Positions 48,565 to 59,097 of a stretch of DNA of 64,000 nucleotides are shown in pieces. The translations under genes and the position numbers were made by a program. Location: positions 20,339 through 84,338 of the forward strand of contig NZ_LYBM01000021.1 in the NCBI RefSeq assembly GCF_001707825.1, in the 5' to 3' direction. The notes under the pieces were generated by a model. It saw nothing but the letters and a program-made list of their open reading frames with translations. It ran no database searches and had not been told where the DNA came from. The stretch comes from Veronia pacifica. Its GTDB lineage: Bacteria > Pseudomonadota > Gammaproteobacteria > Enterobacterales > Vibrionaceae. The stretch's first letter is position 1. Every line of letters starts with the position of its first letter.

Positions 48565-51500
48565 ATGGCTGACCCACGATTTATACACCTCCGAGTACAC
48601 AGTGACTTTTCGATGATTGATGGATTGTCGAAAGTGCCACCTTTGGTGAAAAAAGTGGCCGAGATGGATATGCCAGCCATGGCGCTGACCGACTTCACCA
48701 ACCTTTGTGGTCTGGTGAAGTTTTATAACACGGCCCAGAGTACAGGCGTTAAACCGATCATCGGTGCTGATTTCCACATGCAGACCGAAGCCTTTGGTGA
48801 TGAGCTTTGCAAGATCACCGTGTTAGCGGCCAATAATGCGGGTTACAAAAATCTGACGTTGTTGATTTCTAAGGCTTATCTGAGAGGGCATGTCCAGCAT
48901 CAGCCTGTGATAGACAGAGAGTGGCTGGAAGAGTTGAGTGAGGGTCTTATCCTGCTCTCAGGTGGTCGAAGTGGTGATGTCGGAAAAGCCTTATTAAAAG
49001 GTAACTTGAATCTGGCAAAAGCCTGTGCCGACTTCTATCAGACCCATTTCCCTGATGCCTATTATTTGGAGTTGGTCAGAACAGGCCGACCTGATGAAGA
49101 AGCCTATCTTCACTTTGCGTTAGAATTTGCAGAGAAAAATGACCTACCAGTGGTTGCGACCAATGATGTCTGCTTTCTCAATGCTGATCAATTCGAGGCT
49201 CATGAAATACGGGTCGCTATTCATGACGGTTATACGCTCGAAGATCCTCGCCGCCCGAAGAAATACAGCGAACAGCAATATTTGCGCACAGAAGATGAAA
49301 TGTGCGCGCTCTTCGAGGACATCCCAGAGGCATTGGCAAACTCGGTTGAGATAGCCAAGCGGTGTAATGTCAGTGTTCGTCTTGGTGAATACTTCCTGCC
49401 GAACTTTCCGACAGAGGGTATGGAAATTGGTGACTTCCTTGTCAAAAAGTCGCTGGAAGGGTTGGAACAACGCCTCGAATTTCTGTTTCCAGACCCCGAA
49501 GAGCGTCTCAAGCGCCGTCCTGAGTACGATGAACGCCTAAAAGTTGAGCTTGGCGTGATCAACCAGATGGGCTTCCCGGGTTACTTCCTGATTGTGATGG
49601 AGTTTATCCAGTGGTCTAAGGCCAATGACATTCCTGTTGGGCCGGGTCGTGGATCCGGTGCTGGCTCCCTGGTCGCCTATGCACTGTCGATCACCGACCT
49701 CGATCCGCTGGAGTTTGATTTACTGTTCGAGCGTTTCCTCAATCCTGAACGTGTCTCCATGCCCGACTTCGACGTCGATTTCTGTATGGATAAGCGCGAT
49801 CAGGTGATTGATCACGTTGCGGAAATGTATGGTCGTGATGCGGTATCCCAGATCATTACCTTCGGTACCATGGCGGCCAAAGCGGTTATTCGCGATGTTG
49901 GCCGTGTATTGGGTCACCCGTATGGGTTTGTCGATCGTATTTCAAAGCTCGTTCCGCCAGACCCGGGTATGACGCTAGAGAAAGCGTTCAAAGCGGAGCC
50001 ACAGCTCACTGAAGTGTATGAGGGTGATGAAGAGGTGAAAGCCCTTATCGACATGGCCCGTATCCTCGAAGGTGTAACCCGTAATGCGGGTAAACATGCC
50101 GGGGGAGTCGTTATCTCACCCACGACCATCACTGATTTCGCTCCGCTTTACTGCGACAGCGAGGGCCTGTTCCCAGTTACCCAATTTAACATGACGGATG
50201 TTGAAACCGCAGGTCTGGTTAAATTCGACTTCTTGGGCCTCCGCACACTGACCATCATCGACTGGGCGCTTGGGATGATTAACCCGCGTCTGGCGAAAGA
50301 AGGCAGAGATCCCGTCCGAATAGAAGCTATTCCAATGGCCGATCCGGCGTGTTTTAAACTGCTTCAAAATTCCGAAACCACGGCAGTCTTCCAGCTCGAA
50401 TCAAGAGGCATGAAAGACCTCATCAAGCGACTCCAGCCGGACTGTTTTGAAGACATGATCGCACTGGTTGCTCTTTTCCGTCCGGGCCCGCTGCAATCAG
50501 GCATGGTAGATAACTTCATCGACCGTAAGCACGGCCGTGAAGCCGTATCGTACCCGGATGAAAAGTGGCAACATGAGTCGCTGAAAGAAATCCTCGATCC
50601 GACGTATGGCATCATCCTGTATCAAGAACAGGTAATGCAAATTGCTCAGGTACTTGCCGGTTACTCGCTCGGTGGTGCTGACTTGCTCCGTCGTGCAATG
50701 GGTAAGAAAAAACCAGAGGAAATGGCGAAGCAGCGGGCGACCTTCGAGAGCGGCGCGATCGACAACGGCGTTGATGGCGAGCTGGCGATGAAGATCTTTG
50801 ACCTGGTGGAGAAGTTCGCGGGTTATGGCTTTAACAAATCTCACTCGGCTGCCTATGCACTGGTTTCTTATCAGACACTTTGGCTGAAAACCCATTTCCC
50901 TGCCGAGTTTATGGCGGCGGTAATGACGGCGGATATGGATAACACCGACAAAATTGTTGGTCTGGTGGAAGAGTGCCGTCGTATGCGCCTGACCATGCTG
51001 CCACCAGATGTTAATTCAGGGCTTTATCGGTTTAACGTCAATGAACGTGGCGAAATTGTTTACGGTATCGGCGCGATTAAAGGGGTCGGTGAAGCCCCAA
51101 TTGAAAATATCATCGCAGCCCGAGAGAGTGGCGGCTATTTCAAAGACCTATTCGATTTCTGTGCCCGTATAGACACCAAAAAAGTGAATAAGCGGGTTAT
51201 TGAAAAGCTGATCATGTCAGGTGCAATGGACCGTTTGGGACCGCATCGTGCGGCAATGAGCGCTTCTCTGGATGGCGCCATCAAAGCGGCGAGCCAACAT
51301 CATCAGGCTGAGGCATTTGGTCAGGCAGACATGTTTGGTGTATTGACGGAAACCCATGAGGAAGTTGAGCACAAGTACGCTCAGGTTAACCCATGGCCGG
51401 AAAAAGTGCGGCTTGACGGTGAACGAGAAACGTTGGGGCTTTACCTGACAGGTCACCCGATAAACAGTTATATCCGTGAGTTGAAACACTACACAACGTG

Positions 51501-52044
51501 GAAGCTGGAGGATGCTCATGCGACGAAACGCGATGTGGTGTCGACTGTTGCCGGTTTAGTTATTGCCGCGCGGGTAATGACGACCAAACGAGGCTCTCGG
51601 ATTGGCATTCTGACACTTGATGACAGGTCAGGGCGTATGGAGGTTATGCTGTTCTCCGACGCACTTGACAGATACCTCGATTTGATTGAGACAGATCGAA
51701 TTTTGGTGGTTTCCGGACAGGTCAGCTTTGATGACTTCAACGGTGGGCTTAAAATGTCTGCCCGTGAAGTAATGGATATCTCTCAGGCTAGGGAAAAATA
51801 CCTACGAGGCCTTGCTATCTCGGTGACAGATAGGCAAATTGATAACCAATTTTTCGAGAGATTCAGTGACATCCTTGAACCGTTTAGAGCGGGCACGGTG
51901 CCAGTGAATCTCTATTATCAGCGCGCAGACGCCAGAGCGAAGCTGGTTCTCGGTACAGAGTGGCGCGTGACACCAACCGATAAGCTAATTGACGAATTAA
52001 AAGAACTGCTCGGCGAAAAACAGGTCGAGTTGGAATTTGACTGA
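48565..52044 (+). CDS. dnaE: DNA polymerase III alpha subunit
   Basis: Catalytic polymerase of the replicative holoenzyme. 1159 residues, the normal size. An N-terminal PHP domain ([17 protein letters not shown]) comes first. The polymerase active site is [13 protein letters not shown] (about residues 400, with two catalytic Asp), with [16 protein letters not shown] before it. The fingers/thumb region includes [20 protein letters not shown], followed by a helix-hairpin-helix, an OB fold and a C-terminal tau-binding tail. It lies 77 bp after rnhB and is followed by accA, as in most gammaproteobacteria. Confidence 0.98.
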   Translation: MADPRFIHLRVHSDFSMIDGLSKVPPLVKKVAEMDMPAMALTDFTNLCGLVKFYNTAQSTGVKPIIGADFHMQTEAFGDELCKITVLAANNAGYKNLTLLISKAYLRGHVQHQPVIDREWLEELSEGLILLSGGRSGDVGKALLKGNLNLAKACADFYQTHFPDAYYLELVRTGRPDEEAYLHFALEFAEKNDLPVVATNDVCFLNADQFEAHEIRVAIHDGYTLEDPRRPKKYSEQQYLRTEDEMCALFEDIPEALANSVEIAKRCNVSVRLGEYFLPNFPTEGMEIGDFLVKKSLEGLEQRLEFLFPDPEERLKRRPEYDERLKVELGVINQMGFPGYFLIVMEFIQWSKANDIPVGPGRGSGAGSLVAYALSITDLDPLEFDLLFERFLNPERVSMPDFDVDFCMDKRDQVIDHVAEMYGRDAVSQIITFGTMAAKAVIRDVGRVLGHPYGFVDRISKLVPPDPGMTLEKAFKAEPQLTEVYEGDEEVKALIDMARILEGVTRNAGKHAGGVVISPTTITDFAPLYCDSEGLFPVTQFNMTDVETAGLVKFDFLGLRTLTIIDWALGMINPRLAKEGRDPVRIEAIPMADPACFKLLQNSETTAVFQLESRGMKDLIKRLQPDCFEDMIALVALFRPGPLQSGMVDNFIDRKHGREAVSYPDEKWQHESLKEILDPTYGIILYQEQVMQIAQVLAGYSLGGADLLRRAMGKKKPEEMAKQRATFESGAIDNGVDGELAMKIFDLVEKFAGYGFNKSHSAAYALVSYQTLWLKTHFPAEFMAAVMTADMDNTDKIVGLVEECRRMRLTMLPPDVNSGLYRFNVNERGEIVYGIGAIKGVGEAPIENIIAARESGGYFKDLFDFCARIDTKKVNKRVIEKLIMSGAMDRLGPHRAAMSASLDGAIKAASQHHQAEAFGQADMFGVLTETHEEVEHKYAQVNPWPEKVRLDGERETLGLYLTGHPINSYIRELKHYTTWKLEDAHATKRDVVSTVAGLVIAARVMTTKRGSRIGILTLDDRSGRMEVMLFSDALDRYLDLIETDRILVVSGQVSFDDFNGGLKMSAREVMDISQAREKYLRGLAISVTDRQIDNQFFERFSDILEPFRAGTVPVNLYYQRADARAKLVLGTEWRVTPTDKLIDELKELLGEKQVELEFD

Positions 52045-52100
52045 TCATATTGCCATCCCGGGGGGAGGGCGATTTATTATTTTGACAGGATTCTTAATCT

Positions 52101-53063
52101 ATGAGTCTCAACTTCCTTGAATTTGAACAGCCGATAGCAGAGCTGGAAGCAAAAATTGAAGCTTTACGTAATGTTTCAAAACGTGGTGAAAGCCCAGAGG
52201 CTGTGAACCTCGATGAACAAATAGAGCAGCTCGAGCAAAAAAGCGAAGAACTGACCAAGAAAATCTTCAACGATCTGGGTGCATGGCAAATAGCGCAATT
52301 GGCAAGGCACCCACAGCGTCCTTATACGCTGGATTATGCCGAGCTGATTTTTACAGAATTTGAGGAGCTGGCGGGTGACCGCGCCTATGCCGATGACAAG
52401 GCCATGGTAGGAGGACTTGCTCGTTTGGATGGTCGCCCGGTGATGATCATTGGTCATCAGAAAGGTCGTGAAACCAAAGATAAGGTTAAACGTAACTTCG
52501 GTATGCCAAAACCAGAAGGTTATCGCAAGGCATTACGTCTGATGAAGACGGCAGAGCGCTTTAACATGCCAGTGATCACTTTCATCGATACAGCTGGTGC
52601 ATTCCCGGGGCGCGGAGCTGAAGAGCGCGGACAGAGTGAGGCTATTGCCCGTAACCTGAAAGAAATGGCTGGCCTGAAAGTGCCGGTGATTGTCAATGTT
52701 GTTGGTGAGGGCGGCTCTGGCGGTGCACTGGCGATTGGTGTAGGTGACTATGTCAACATGCTGCAGTACTCCACTTACTCTACGATTTCGCCGGAAGGTT
52801 GTGCATCTATCCTGTGGCGTGATTCCGATAAAGCTCAGCAAGCTGCTGAGGCCATGGGTATGACTGCGCCACGATTGAAAGAACAGGGATTGATCGATTC
52901 AGTGATTGAAGAGCCGATGGGCGGTGCCCACAGAGATGTTTCTCATACAGCTGAAAATATTAAGCAAAGACTGATCAGTCAGCTTGCCGATTTGGACACT
53001 ATGGACACAGAAAGCTTGTTGGACAGACGTTACAATCGCTTACTGAATTATGGATACTGTTGA
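52101..53063 (+). CDS. accA: Acetyl-CoA carboxylase carboxyltransferase subunit alpha
   Basis: With AccD forms the carboxyltransferase that makes malonyl-CoA. 320 residues: N-terminal helices ([19 protein letters not shown]), crotonase-like core with [37 protein letters not shown] and [21 protein letters not shown]. coli AccA is 319. A terminator follows and ends the long cluster. Confidence 0.98.
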   Translation: MSLNFLEFEQPIAELEAKIEALRNVSKRGESPEAVNLDEQIEQLEQKSEELTKKIFNDLGAWQIAQLARHPQRPYTLDYAELIFTEFEELAGDRAYADDKAMVGGLARLDGRPVMIIGHQKGRETKDKVKRNFGMPKPEGYRKALRLMKTAERFNMPVITFIDTAGAFPGRGAEERGQSEAIARNLKEMAGLKVPVIVNVVGEGGSGGALAIGVGDYVNMLQYSTYSTISPEGCASILWRDSDKAQQAAEAMGMTAPRLKEQGLIDSVIEEPMGGAHRDVSHTAENIKQRLISQLADLDTMDTESLLDRRYNRLLNYGYC

Positions 53064-53067
53064 TTAG

Positions 53068-53089
53068 AAAGGGCCTCAGGGCCCTTTTT
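53068..53089 (+). terminator. Terminator after accA
   Basis: Stem AAAGGGCC/GGCCCTTT with a TCAG loop and T-run, 5 bp after the accA stop. Confidence 0.82.
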
Positions 53090-53141
53090 CATTTCTGTTT
53101 GCTATCATTGGCACAATGTCTCAGCATGATCAGTAACTACT

Positions 53142-54473
53142 ATGTTGTTTTCCCGTTTCCAAAACGTCCTTGATACTTATCTACCCGAACCCAAGCAGGT
53201 GATTCTGGCATTCAGTGGTGGTCTTGACTCCCGTGTCCTTCTTGACCTGCTCGCCACCTACCGGGATCTTCATCCTCAGCATCACTATCTGGTTGTTCAT
53301 GTTCATCACGGATTGAGTCAGTATGCAGATGACTGGCAAAAAGCCTGTGAGGGTTGGGCTAACGATGCTGGCTTTTCCTTTGTGTGTAAAAAAGTGCAGC
53401 TACAACTTCAAGGTAACAGTCTGGAGCGAGAGGCGAGGGAGGCGAGATACAAAGCGATTGCCAGCCTTATGGAGCCAGGCGCTGTGGTATTGACAGGCCA
53501 GCACCGTGATGATCAGGTTGAAACCTTTATGTTAGCCCTAAAGCGCGGCAGTGGGCCTGCAGGCCTATCATCTATGCCGGAAAGGCGCTGTTTTCACCAC
53601 GGTTCATTGCTCAGGCCACTCCTGAGTGTCAGCCGCAACGATATTGAGATATGGGGACAGGAGCAGGGGCTTTACTGGGTCGAAGATGAAAGTAATTTGG
53701 ATCAGCGTTTTGACCGAAACTTCCTTCGCCATCAATGGTTGCCTGTTGCTCGTGAGCGATGGCCGGGATTTGATAAAGCGGTAGAGCGAACTGCAAGGTT
53801 GTGTGCTGAACAGGAAAGCCTGCTTGATGAATTGTTGTCACAGTTCGATGATCAAATACATGCTCATGACGGTGCTTTTTCACTGTCCGTTTTGAGTGGT
53901 AAATCGGGACAAATGAAAAACGCTTTGCTCAGACGTTGGCTAAAACAGTCTGCATCTCTCTCCGTATCACAAGCGCAGCTCGGCCAAATCAGGGAAAACG
54001 TGATTAATGCCGCGAGGGATGCCAACCCGGAAGTGACGGTATCTGGGTGGCAGGTTCGTCGATACGATAACAAGCTTTATCTCCTGGGGCGTTTACAAGA
54101 TATATCTCAATGGGAAGGCTTCGTAGTGCCGGGTAGTTGTCTCGAGTTACCAGATAGCGTCGGTAAACTCTGTTTATCCCCCTTTTCGGGCAGTGGTATG
54201 CCAATTCGAGCGCCTACGACTAATGAACGTGTGTCAGTTAGTTTTAACCCTGAAGGTTTATACGCCCATCCGGTTGGCAGGCAAGGGAAAAGGAAACTGA
54301 AAAAACTGTTTCAGGAATATGGTGTCCCAAGCTGGAACCGACGACGCACACCACTTCTTTTTTATGGCGAGAGACTGGCCGCGGTATCAGAGCTTTTTGT
54401 CTGTCATGGTTTTCAGGGCAACGATCTGGAGGTGTCGTTGTTGAAGAATGCCCAAAGATATGATGATGAATGA
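53142..54473 (+). CDS. tilS: tRNA(Ile) lysidine synthetase
   Basis: Converts C34 of the CAU anticodon of minor tRNA-Ile to lysidine, so it reads AUA. 443 residues: PP-loop VILAFSGGLDSRVLLDLL (about residues 21-38), VVHVHHGLSQYADDW, LTGQHRDDQVETFMLALKRG, then a middle helical domain and the C-terminal TilS domain (KRKLKKLFQEYGVPSWNRRR). It has its own start after the accA terminator. Confidence 0.96.
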   Translation: MLFSRFQNVLDTYLPEPKQVILAFSGGLDSRVLLDLLATYRDLHPQHHYLVVHVHHGLSQYADDWQKACEGWANDAGFSFVCKKVQLQLQGNSLEREAREARYKAIASLMEPGAVVLTGQHRDDQVETFMLALKRGSGPAGLSSMPERRCFHHGSLLRPLLSVSRNDIEIWGQEQGLYWVEDESNLDQRFDRNFLRHQWLPVARERWPGFDKAVERTARLCAEQESLLDELLSQFDDQIHAHDGAFSLSVLSGKSGQMKNALLRRWLKQSASLSVSQAQLGQIRENVINAARDANPEVTVSGWQVRRYDNKLYLLGRLQDISQWEGFVVPGSCLELPDSVGKLCLSPFSGSGMPIRAPTTNERVSVSFNPEGLYAHPVGRQGKRKLKKLFQEYGVPSWNRRRTPLLFYGERLAAVSELFVCHGFQGNDLEVSLLKNAQRYDDE

Positions 54474-54739
54474 ACTTAAAAAGTGTTTTTAATCTGTATT
54501 TTTTGTCAACGATATGAGAATAAATAACTCATCAGACCAGTATGCCTTTTGATGTGTATTCATCTTTGCTAGCGTGGTTTAACGATTACAGTAATGTAAT
54601 TGTTATGTAGAAACACTGCGGGTAGGCAGTAGGTGGAGTTTCATCTGACGGCAATATTAAGCGCTCTTTATGCATGGGTAGTAAATCTTTGTATCAATCT
54701 GTCTGTCAGTCACGCCGTTGAGCCTCCCTTAGCGATTAG

Positions 54740-55612
54740 ATGAAAGAGGAAATGGCTGTGATAAATAGTAGCCAGAAAATGCCCACTTATCAGGATGATG
54801 ACGGCGCGATCAGTATTAAAACGTTCGGTTCAGACAAAAATCGGTCTGTCGTGTTTATTCACGGCTGGCCTGATGATGATGGTCTCTGGGACAAATATAT
54901 TGACGCTATGTCGCACCGCTGGTACTGCGTTGTGGTTCGGTTACCTAATTTCGGCTCATCGTTAGACACTCGACGTGGACACAGTGTTATTCAACTGGCA
55001 GACATGTTGCACAACACATTAGATTCAATCGGATTGACTGAAAGCGAGTTCGATTTGGTCATACATGACTGGGGTGCAGTAATTGGATATTGTTACGAAA
55101 GGAAGTATCGAGGCGTAAGAAAAATAGTTGCGCTTGATATTGGCCCTACTTTTGAAAAGTCTATTAAGAACATAGTGTTGATTACGTCTTATCAGACCCC
55201 GCTCGTTTTCTCATGGTGGATCGGTAAAGTGCTTCCCATTGCAGGTAACTGGCTTGCCCGTCTTACTGCATTTGGCTGTGGTATTCGTGGAAATATCAAA
55301 AGAGTGACATGGGACATGAGTTATCTCTATTACTTTTATTTACGGGATAACACTCTCTCTTTGTTCAATAAAAAATACGCGTTGGCAAGTGGTGTGCCTG
55401 ACTGCCCGGTATGCTTTATGTACGGTAGCGAAAGCCCCATCGCGTTTTTCACTAATGAATGGATTGAAAATATCGAAAAATCAGGTGGAGTGTCGAAGGC
55501 TATCCCCGGTGATCACTGGTTTTTACATAGTCACTTTGACGAAGTTTTACCGCTGATCGAAACGTTTCTTACTACTGAAAAACCGGATAATGTTCTTAAA
55601 TTTGCCCTTTGA
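54740..55612 (+). CDS. Alpha/beta hydrolase, Asp-nucleophile (epoxide hydrolase/dehalogenase-like)
   Basis: 290 residues, cytoplasmic. VVFIHGWPDDDGLWD is the oxyanion loop. LVIHDWGAVIGYCYE places an aspartate (HDWG) where lipases have Ser, as in epoxide hydrolases and haloalkane dehalogenases; GDHWFLHSHFD has the catalytic His. A long aromatic-rich cap lies between about residues 140 and 230. Substrate unknown. The start is not settled: ATG 54740 lacks a ribosome site, while ATG 54752 and GTG 54758 follow AAAGAGG. Codon use looks less biased than in the core block upstream. Confidence 0.8.
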   Translation: MKEEMAVINSSQKMPTYQDDDGAISIKTFGSDKNRSVVFIHGWPDDDGLWDKYIDAMSHRWYCVVVRLPNFGSSLDTRRGHSVIQLADMLHNTLDSIGLTESEFDLVIHDWGAVIGYCYERKYRGVRKIVALDIGPTFEKSIKNIVLITSYQTPLVFSWWIGKVLPIAGNWLARLTAFGCGIRGNIKRVTWDMSYLYYFYLRDNTLSLFNKKYALASGVPDCPVCFMYGSESPIAFFTNEWIENIEKSGGVSKAIPGDHWFLHSHFDEVLPLIETFLTTEKPDNVLKFAL

Positions 55613-55794
55613 ACAAAAGTGGCACGAATTCAAATGATGCAGTTCTTTTTTACTCAATCAGGAATCTTGGCAGAGGCCGAAAATAATCGTCTATAGGCTA
55701 AACAACCTGCCTCGCTAATCCATTGCTGAGCCCGGCTTTTGCATTGAATAAAAAATATATCGATAAAAAATGCAAACCACGAGAGGAGTATAAG

Positions 55795-56094
55795 GTGAAA
55801 ATTACAGTACCTGCTATTTGTCTGGGTCTTTCGCTTCCGGTATCCGCAATAGCAGCAGGTAACTCTGCTGGTCAAGCTTGCGCAGGCTGTCATGGTGCGA
55901 GTGTTATTGCAAAAGCCGCAATTAAAAGCCCAGATCGAGACAAACAACACAAGCCACTTTTTGCTACCGTAATAAACGCTAAAAATACAAATAAAGTAAG
56001 TAGTGAGACGGCGGTGACTATGCAGGTTAAATCGATAAGGTTATCAAATGCTGAGTTAGCGGATATGGCTGCTCATCCAGCATTTACGAAGTGA
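55795..56094 (+). CDS. Small divergent c-type cytochrome
   Basis: 99 residues from GTG 55795 (GAGAGGAG lies 9 bases upstream). A signal peptide (about 1-21, ending IAA) is followed by one haem motif, CAGCH. The C-terminal LSNAELADMAAHPAF matches the last helix of class I c5/c553-like cytochromes, and a Met in VTMQVK could be the sixth ligand. The middle (IKSPDRDKQHKPLFA) is unusually basic and lacks the usual YPNLAGQ-type stretch, so it may be a diverged or decaying gene. A good terminator follows. Confidence 0.65.
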   Translation: MKITVPAICLGLSLPVSAIAAGNSAGQACAGCHGASVIAKAAIKSPDRDKQHKPLFATVINAKNTNKVSSETAVTMQVKSIRLSNAELADMAAHPAFTK

Positions 56095-56129
56095 AAAACG
56101 TAAAATATCACAGAGTATCTTACTCTCTG

Positions 56130-56155
56130 GCCAGCTTTCTATGCTGGCTTTTTCT
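56130..56155 (+). terminator. Terminator after the small cytochrome gene
   Basis: Stem GCCAGC/GCTGGC (56130-56135 with 56143-56148), followed by T5 and a T-rich tail. Confidence 0.8.
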
Positions 56156-56276
56156 TTTCTGTAATTTGTACAGTTGATCTGGTTGAAAAATAGGCGTTCA
56201 ATCTCCGGCCTATTGTATCTTTCTAGCGCTTACACTATCGTACTAGCTTGCTGATACATATGAAGAGGTAATGTAC

Positions 56277-57629
56277 ATGGCAACAGGGCGTGAGCAGTTC
56301 AGCTCAAAAATGGGATTTATTTTGGCTGCGGCAGGCGCCGCGGTCGGTTTGGGCAATATCTGGGGCTTTCCAACCCAAGCTGCCAGTAATGGCGGCGGTG
56401 CATTTCTTATTGTGTATCTTGTGATGATTTTGGTGGTCGCTTATCCCATGCTGGTGGTTGAGCTGGCAATCGGCCGACATGGTCGGGCCAATCCTATCGA
56501 TAGCATGAAGGTTTTGACCGAAAAGCCGTTGCTTAAACAACTTGGTGCGGGTGTCGGTGTCCTTGGCCTGATGGTTCCCTGTCTTGTGTTGTCATTTTAC
56601 GCCATCGTGGGTGGCTGGATCATTTGCTTCTTTCTTGCGGCGGGTTGCCAGATTGCCGGGTTAGAAGAAGCAGCTCAATGGCTTACTGCTTTTACGCCTC
56701 AACGCAATATGTTGGGTGCGGTGATCTTCTACCTGCTGACTGCAGTGATTGTGCAAGCGGGTGTGAAAGCAGGGATTGAAAAGTGGTCAAGACGTCTCAT
56801 GCCCGCGTTACTGGTGATGTTTGTCGTGATGTTTGTCTATGTCATGACGCTTCAGGGGGCGGTAGATGGACTAAAACAGTTTCTGATCCCCGACGTGAGT
56901 AAAGTCATGAACAAAGACCTATTGCTTGCCGCCATGGGGCAGGGATTCTTCTCTCTTACCATAGGTGGTTGCTCGATGCTCATTTATGGCTCATATCTGC
57001 GAAAAGATGAAAACCTGCCGAAAATAGCTTTAAATGTCGCTCTGGTGGATACCTTGGTCGCGGTATTAGCTGGACTGGTGATCCTCCCTGCCATGTATGC
57101 AGCAATGGCGAAAGGGGTGCAGATCTACGGTGCGCAAGGTGAGTTAAAGAGTGCTTCAACGTTGGTATTCGATGTTTTACCTACCTTGTTTGATAATCTC
57201 GGTGCGATGGGACCTTTTGCCGCGTTGTTCTTCTTTGGATTGATGACTATAGCAGCACTGACCTCTTCTATCTCTATGTTGGAATGCCCAGTGTCACTGA
57301 TCAGTGAGAAGTCTGGAGTGAACCGTCAGGCAGCGAGCTGGTTACTGACAGTCGTTATAGGGATAGCCAGTATCATTATCATCTTCAATTTTGATGCGCT
57401 GTTTGGGCTGGTAGCCAAGGTTGCTACTCAGTATATCCAGCCTTTCGCAGCCTTTATGTTTTGTCTATTCGGTGGCTGGGTGTGGCAGCGAGCAAAAAAA
57501 CTGGAGCATATCGGGGACGGAATTGACGGTTTTGAGTCAGGTCTATTCTGGAAAGTATGGCCTTTCTATGTCAGATATATTTGCCCGTTACTGGTTGCTG
57601 CTGTGCTCTGGGTATCGGTTTTCGCCTAA
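56277..57629 (+). CDS. Sodium-dependent transporter, NSS/SNF family
   Basis: About 450 residues and 11-12 membrane helices with the LeuT fold. The N-terminal FILAAAGAAVGLGNIWGFP is the family signature and lines the sodium and substrate sites. TM6-like FFSLTIGGCSMLIYGSYL and TM8-like TIAALTSSISMLECP are also visible. Substrate is probably an amino acid; bacterial members carry Leu, Trp, Tyr or Met, and it cannot be told here. ATG 56277 is favoured because GAAGAGG is about 9 bases upstream; ATG 56271 is too close. Confidence 0.92.
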   Translation: MATGREQFSSKMGFILAAAGAAVGLGNIWGFPTQAASNGGGAFLIVYLVMILVVAYPMLVVELAIGRHGRANPIDSMKVLTEKPLLKQLGAGVGVLGLMVPCLVLSFYAIVGGWIICFFLAAGCQIAGLEEAAQWLTAFTPQRNMLGAVIFYLLTAVIVQAGVKAGIEKWSRRLMPALLVMFVVMFVYVMTLQGAVDGLKQFLIPDVSKVMNKDLLLAAMGQGFFSLTIGGCSMLIYGSYLRKDENLPKIALNVALVDTLVAVLAGLVILPAMYAAMAKGVQIYGAQGELKSASTLVFDVLPTLFDNLGAMGPFAALFFFGLMTIAALTSSISMLECPVSLISEKSGVNRQAASWLLTVVIGIASIIIIFNFDALFGLVAKVATQYIQPFAAFMFCLFGGWVWQRAKKLEHIGDGIDGFESGLFWKVWPFYVRYICPLLVAAVLWVSVFA

Positions 57630-57663
57630 CTAGCTCTTAGCTCGAGATGATATAAGTACACTG

Positions 57664-57702
57664 GCCGCGAGTTGTTACAGCCATGAAGCAGACTCGCGGC
57701 TA
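57664..57702. other. Long-loop inverted repeat after NSS transporter
   Basis: Nine-base arms GCCGCGAGT and ACTCGCGGC with a loop of about 20 bases, between the convergent NSS and DUF4250 genes, followed by TATTT. It may be a weak bidirectional terminator. Confidence 0.45.
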
Positions 57703-57731
57703 TTTACCAGAGAAGGCTAATGCCTTTTGAC

Positions 57732-57920
57732 TCAGCGAAACTGGCGCTGCTCTTTCTGGTATTCAAACCCTGCTTCCGCCAGTTTGGTGCAAAGGGCAAT
57801 CATGTCTATCTCAAAATAGCTGGCCAGATCTTCCAATGAGCTGAAATCGTCGCGTAACTTCATATTGACAATACTCATTAGCATGATGGGATCCATACTG
57901 GCAAAGTTCTTTAAATCCAT
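57732..57920 (-). CDS. DUF4250 family protein
   Basis: 62 residues: MDLKNFASMDPIMLMSIVNM, then LRDDFSSLEDLASYFEID, closely follow the DUF4250 consensus, a tiny helix-turn-helix-like family of vibrios and relatives. The ATG at 57920 follows AGGAGG; the longer frame to 57974 adds an unsupported extension. Function unknown. Confidence 0.9.
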   Translation of the reverse strand: MDLKNFASMDPIMLMSIVNMKLRDDFSSLEDLASYFEIDMIALCTKLAEAGFEYQKEQRQFR

Positions 57921-58141
57921 AATTATCCTCCTATAACTGTTGGCCGTGCGATATGACCGTCTTGGAAACGGCAAGTATACCCCTTCTTATAAACGCAGTA
58001 GCTGGATATTTTTTAAAATTCTTTGCGCCGTTACGTCTTCTGTTTTCGAACTCGTTTTCGGTGTTTGTCATGTTTATAAATATTGAGAATAACTCGTGTA
58101 GATTCCGGGAGAATATCGAGAGGAAGAATGTTGGGGAGTGA

Positions 58142-59002
58142 TTAGCGTTTGGTTTTCTTACTCCGATACATGCTCTGGTCGGCACGTTCAAAGAGCGATA
58201 GCGGTGTATCTCCCTTTTGATAAATAGCATATCCTGCAGAGCAGTTAATATGATGCTCGCCCAGCATTCTGTCATTTGCGATTAAGGTTTTCAGTCGATG
58301 GTAAATAACCGACGCGGGTTTTGGATCCCGGCCGTTAATGAGAGTCGCAAATTCATCGCCACCCAGACGGAAACAATCAGCCACTCCGTTCACTGCCAGT
58401 TCAAGTTGTCTGGCATAGCGTTTAAGTACTTTATCTCCTTCAAGATGACCGTACCTGTCATTGACTCCCTTAAAGTTGTCCATGTCGAAAACAACCAAGA
58501 TGAGTCCGTCTTCTGTTATGTAATTACTGGCAATCGACTTTTCTAATTGTATGTTGAAACTAAAACGATTTTTTAGCCCTGTCAGCGAATCATAGTAGGC
58601 CATTCGTTGTAAACGCGTGATCTCCGCAATGGTATTCAACGGACCTGCCAGCATCCGATGGAAGGTATGGATGACGCTAATCTCCTCCTGATCAAGAGGG
58701 TAGGCCGTTTGGTATCTGAGTGTTCCAAGGCTGGTATCGCCAAAGCGAATAGAAAATGTCTGATTAGTGCCTGCTCGCTGCCGTATTGAAACGGTATGCG
58801 TGGTACCTTCATGAGACCAGGTGAGTTCGTTAATATCGATATGTTTGTGTAGCTCTGAGACGAAGGCACTGAGTAGTGCTGCGAGATCAGTGCGACCTTG
58901 CAGTTTCTGCAATACTAACAGCCTCTGATCGGCACTAAAAGGTACCCGACGTGTGCGTAGTGAGGATGCTTTAGCTTCTTTTATACTCTGGGTCGATCGC
59001 AT
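58142..59002 (-). CDS. Diguanylate cyclase, GGDEF
   Basis: 286 residues, no membrane helix. Residues 1-125 form an alpha/beta region, perhaps a small GAF-like sensor. The GGDEF domain follows: MAYYDSLTGLKNRFSFNIQL, VVFDMDNFKGVNDRYGHLEG, CFRLGGDEFATLI. The key residues are intact and there is no EAL partner. It probably makes c-di-GMP. It is transcribed alone between DUF4250 and the patatin gene, all on the minus strand. Confidence 0.92.
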   Translation of the reverse strand: MRSTQSIKEAKASSLRTRRVPFSADQRLLVLQKLQGRTDLAALLSAFVSELHKHIDINELTWSHEGTTHTVSIRQRAGTNQTFSIRFGDTSLGTLRYQTAYPLDQEEISVIHTFHRMLAGPLNTIAEITRLQRMAYYDSLTGLKNRFSFNIQLEKSIASNYITEDGLILVVFDMDNFKGVNDRYGHLEGDKVLKRYARQLELAVNGVADCFRLGGDEFATLINGRDPKPASVIYHRLKTLIANDRMLGEHHINCSAGYAIYQKGDTPLSLFERADQSMYRSKKTKR

Positions 59003-59097
59003 TAATCTTTACCCGAGAGCCGAAAAAAGCGAGGGGTAAAGGTTGGGCAGGCTCAGGACGCAGAAATCTAAATTCCCTATCACAGCTCCGTTTTTCG

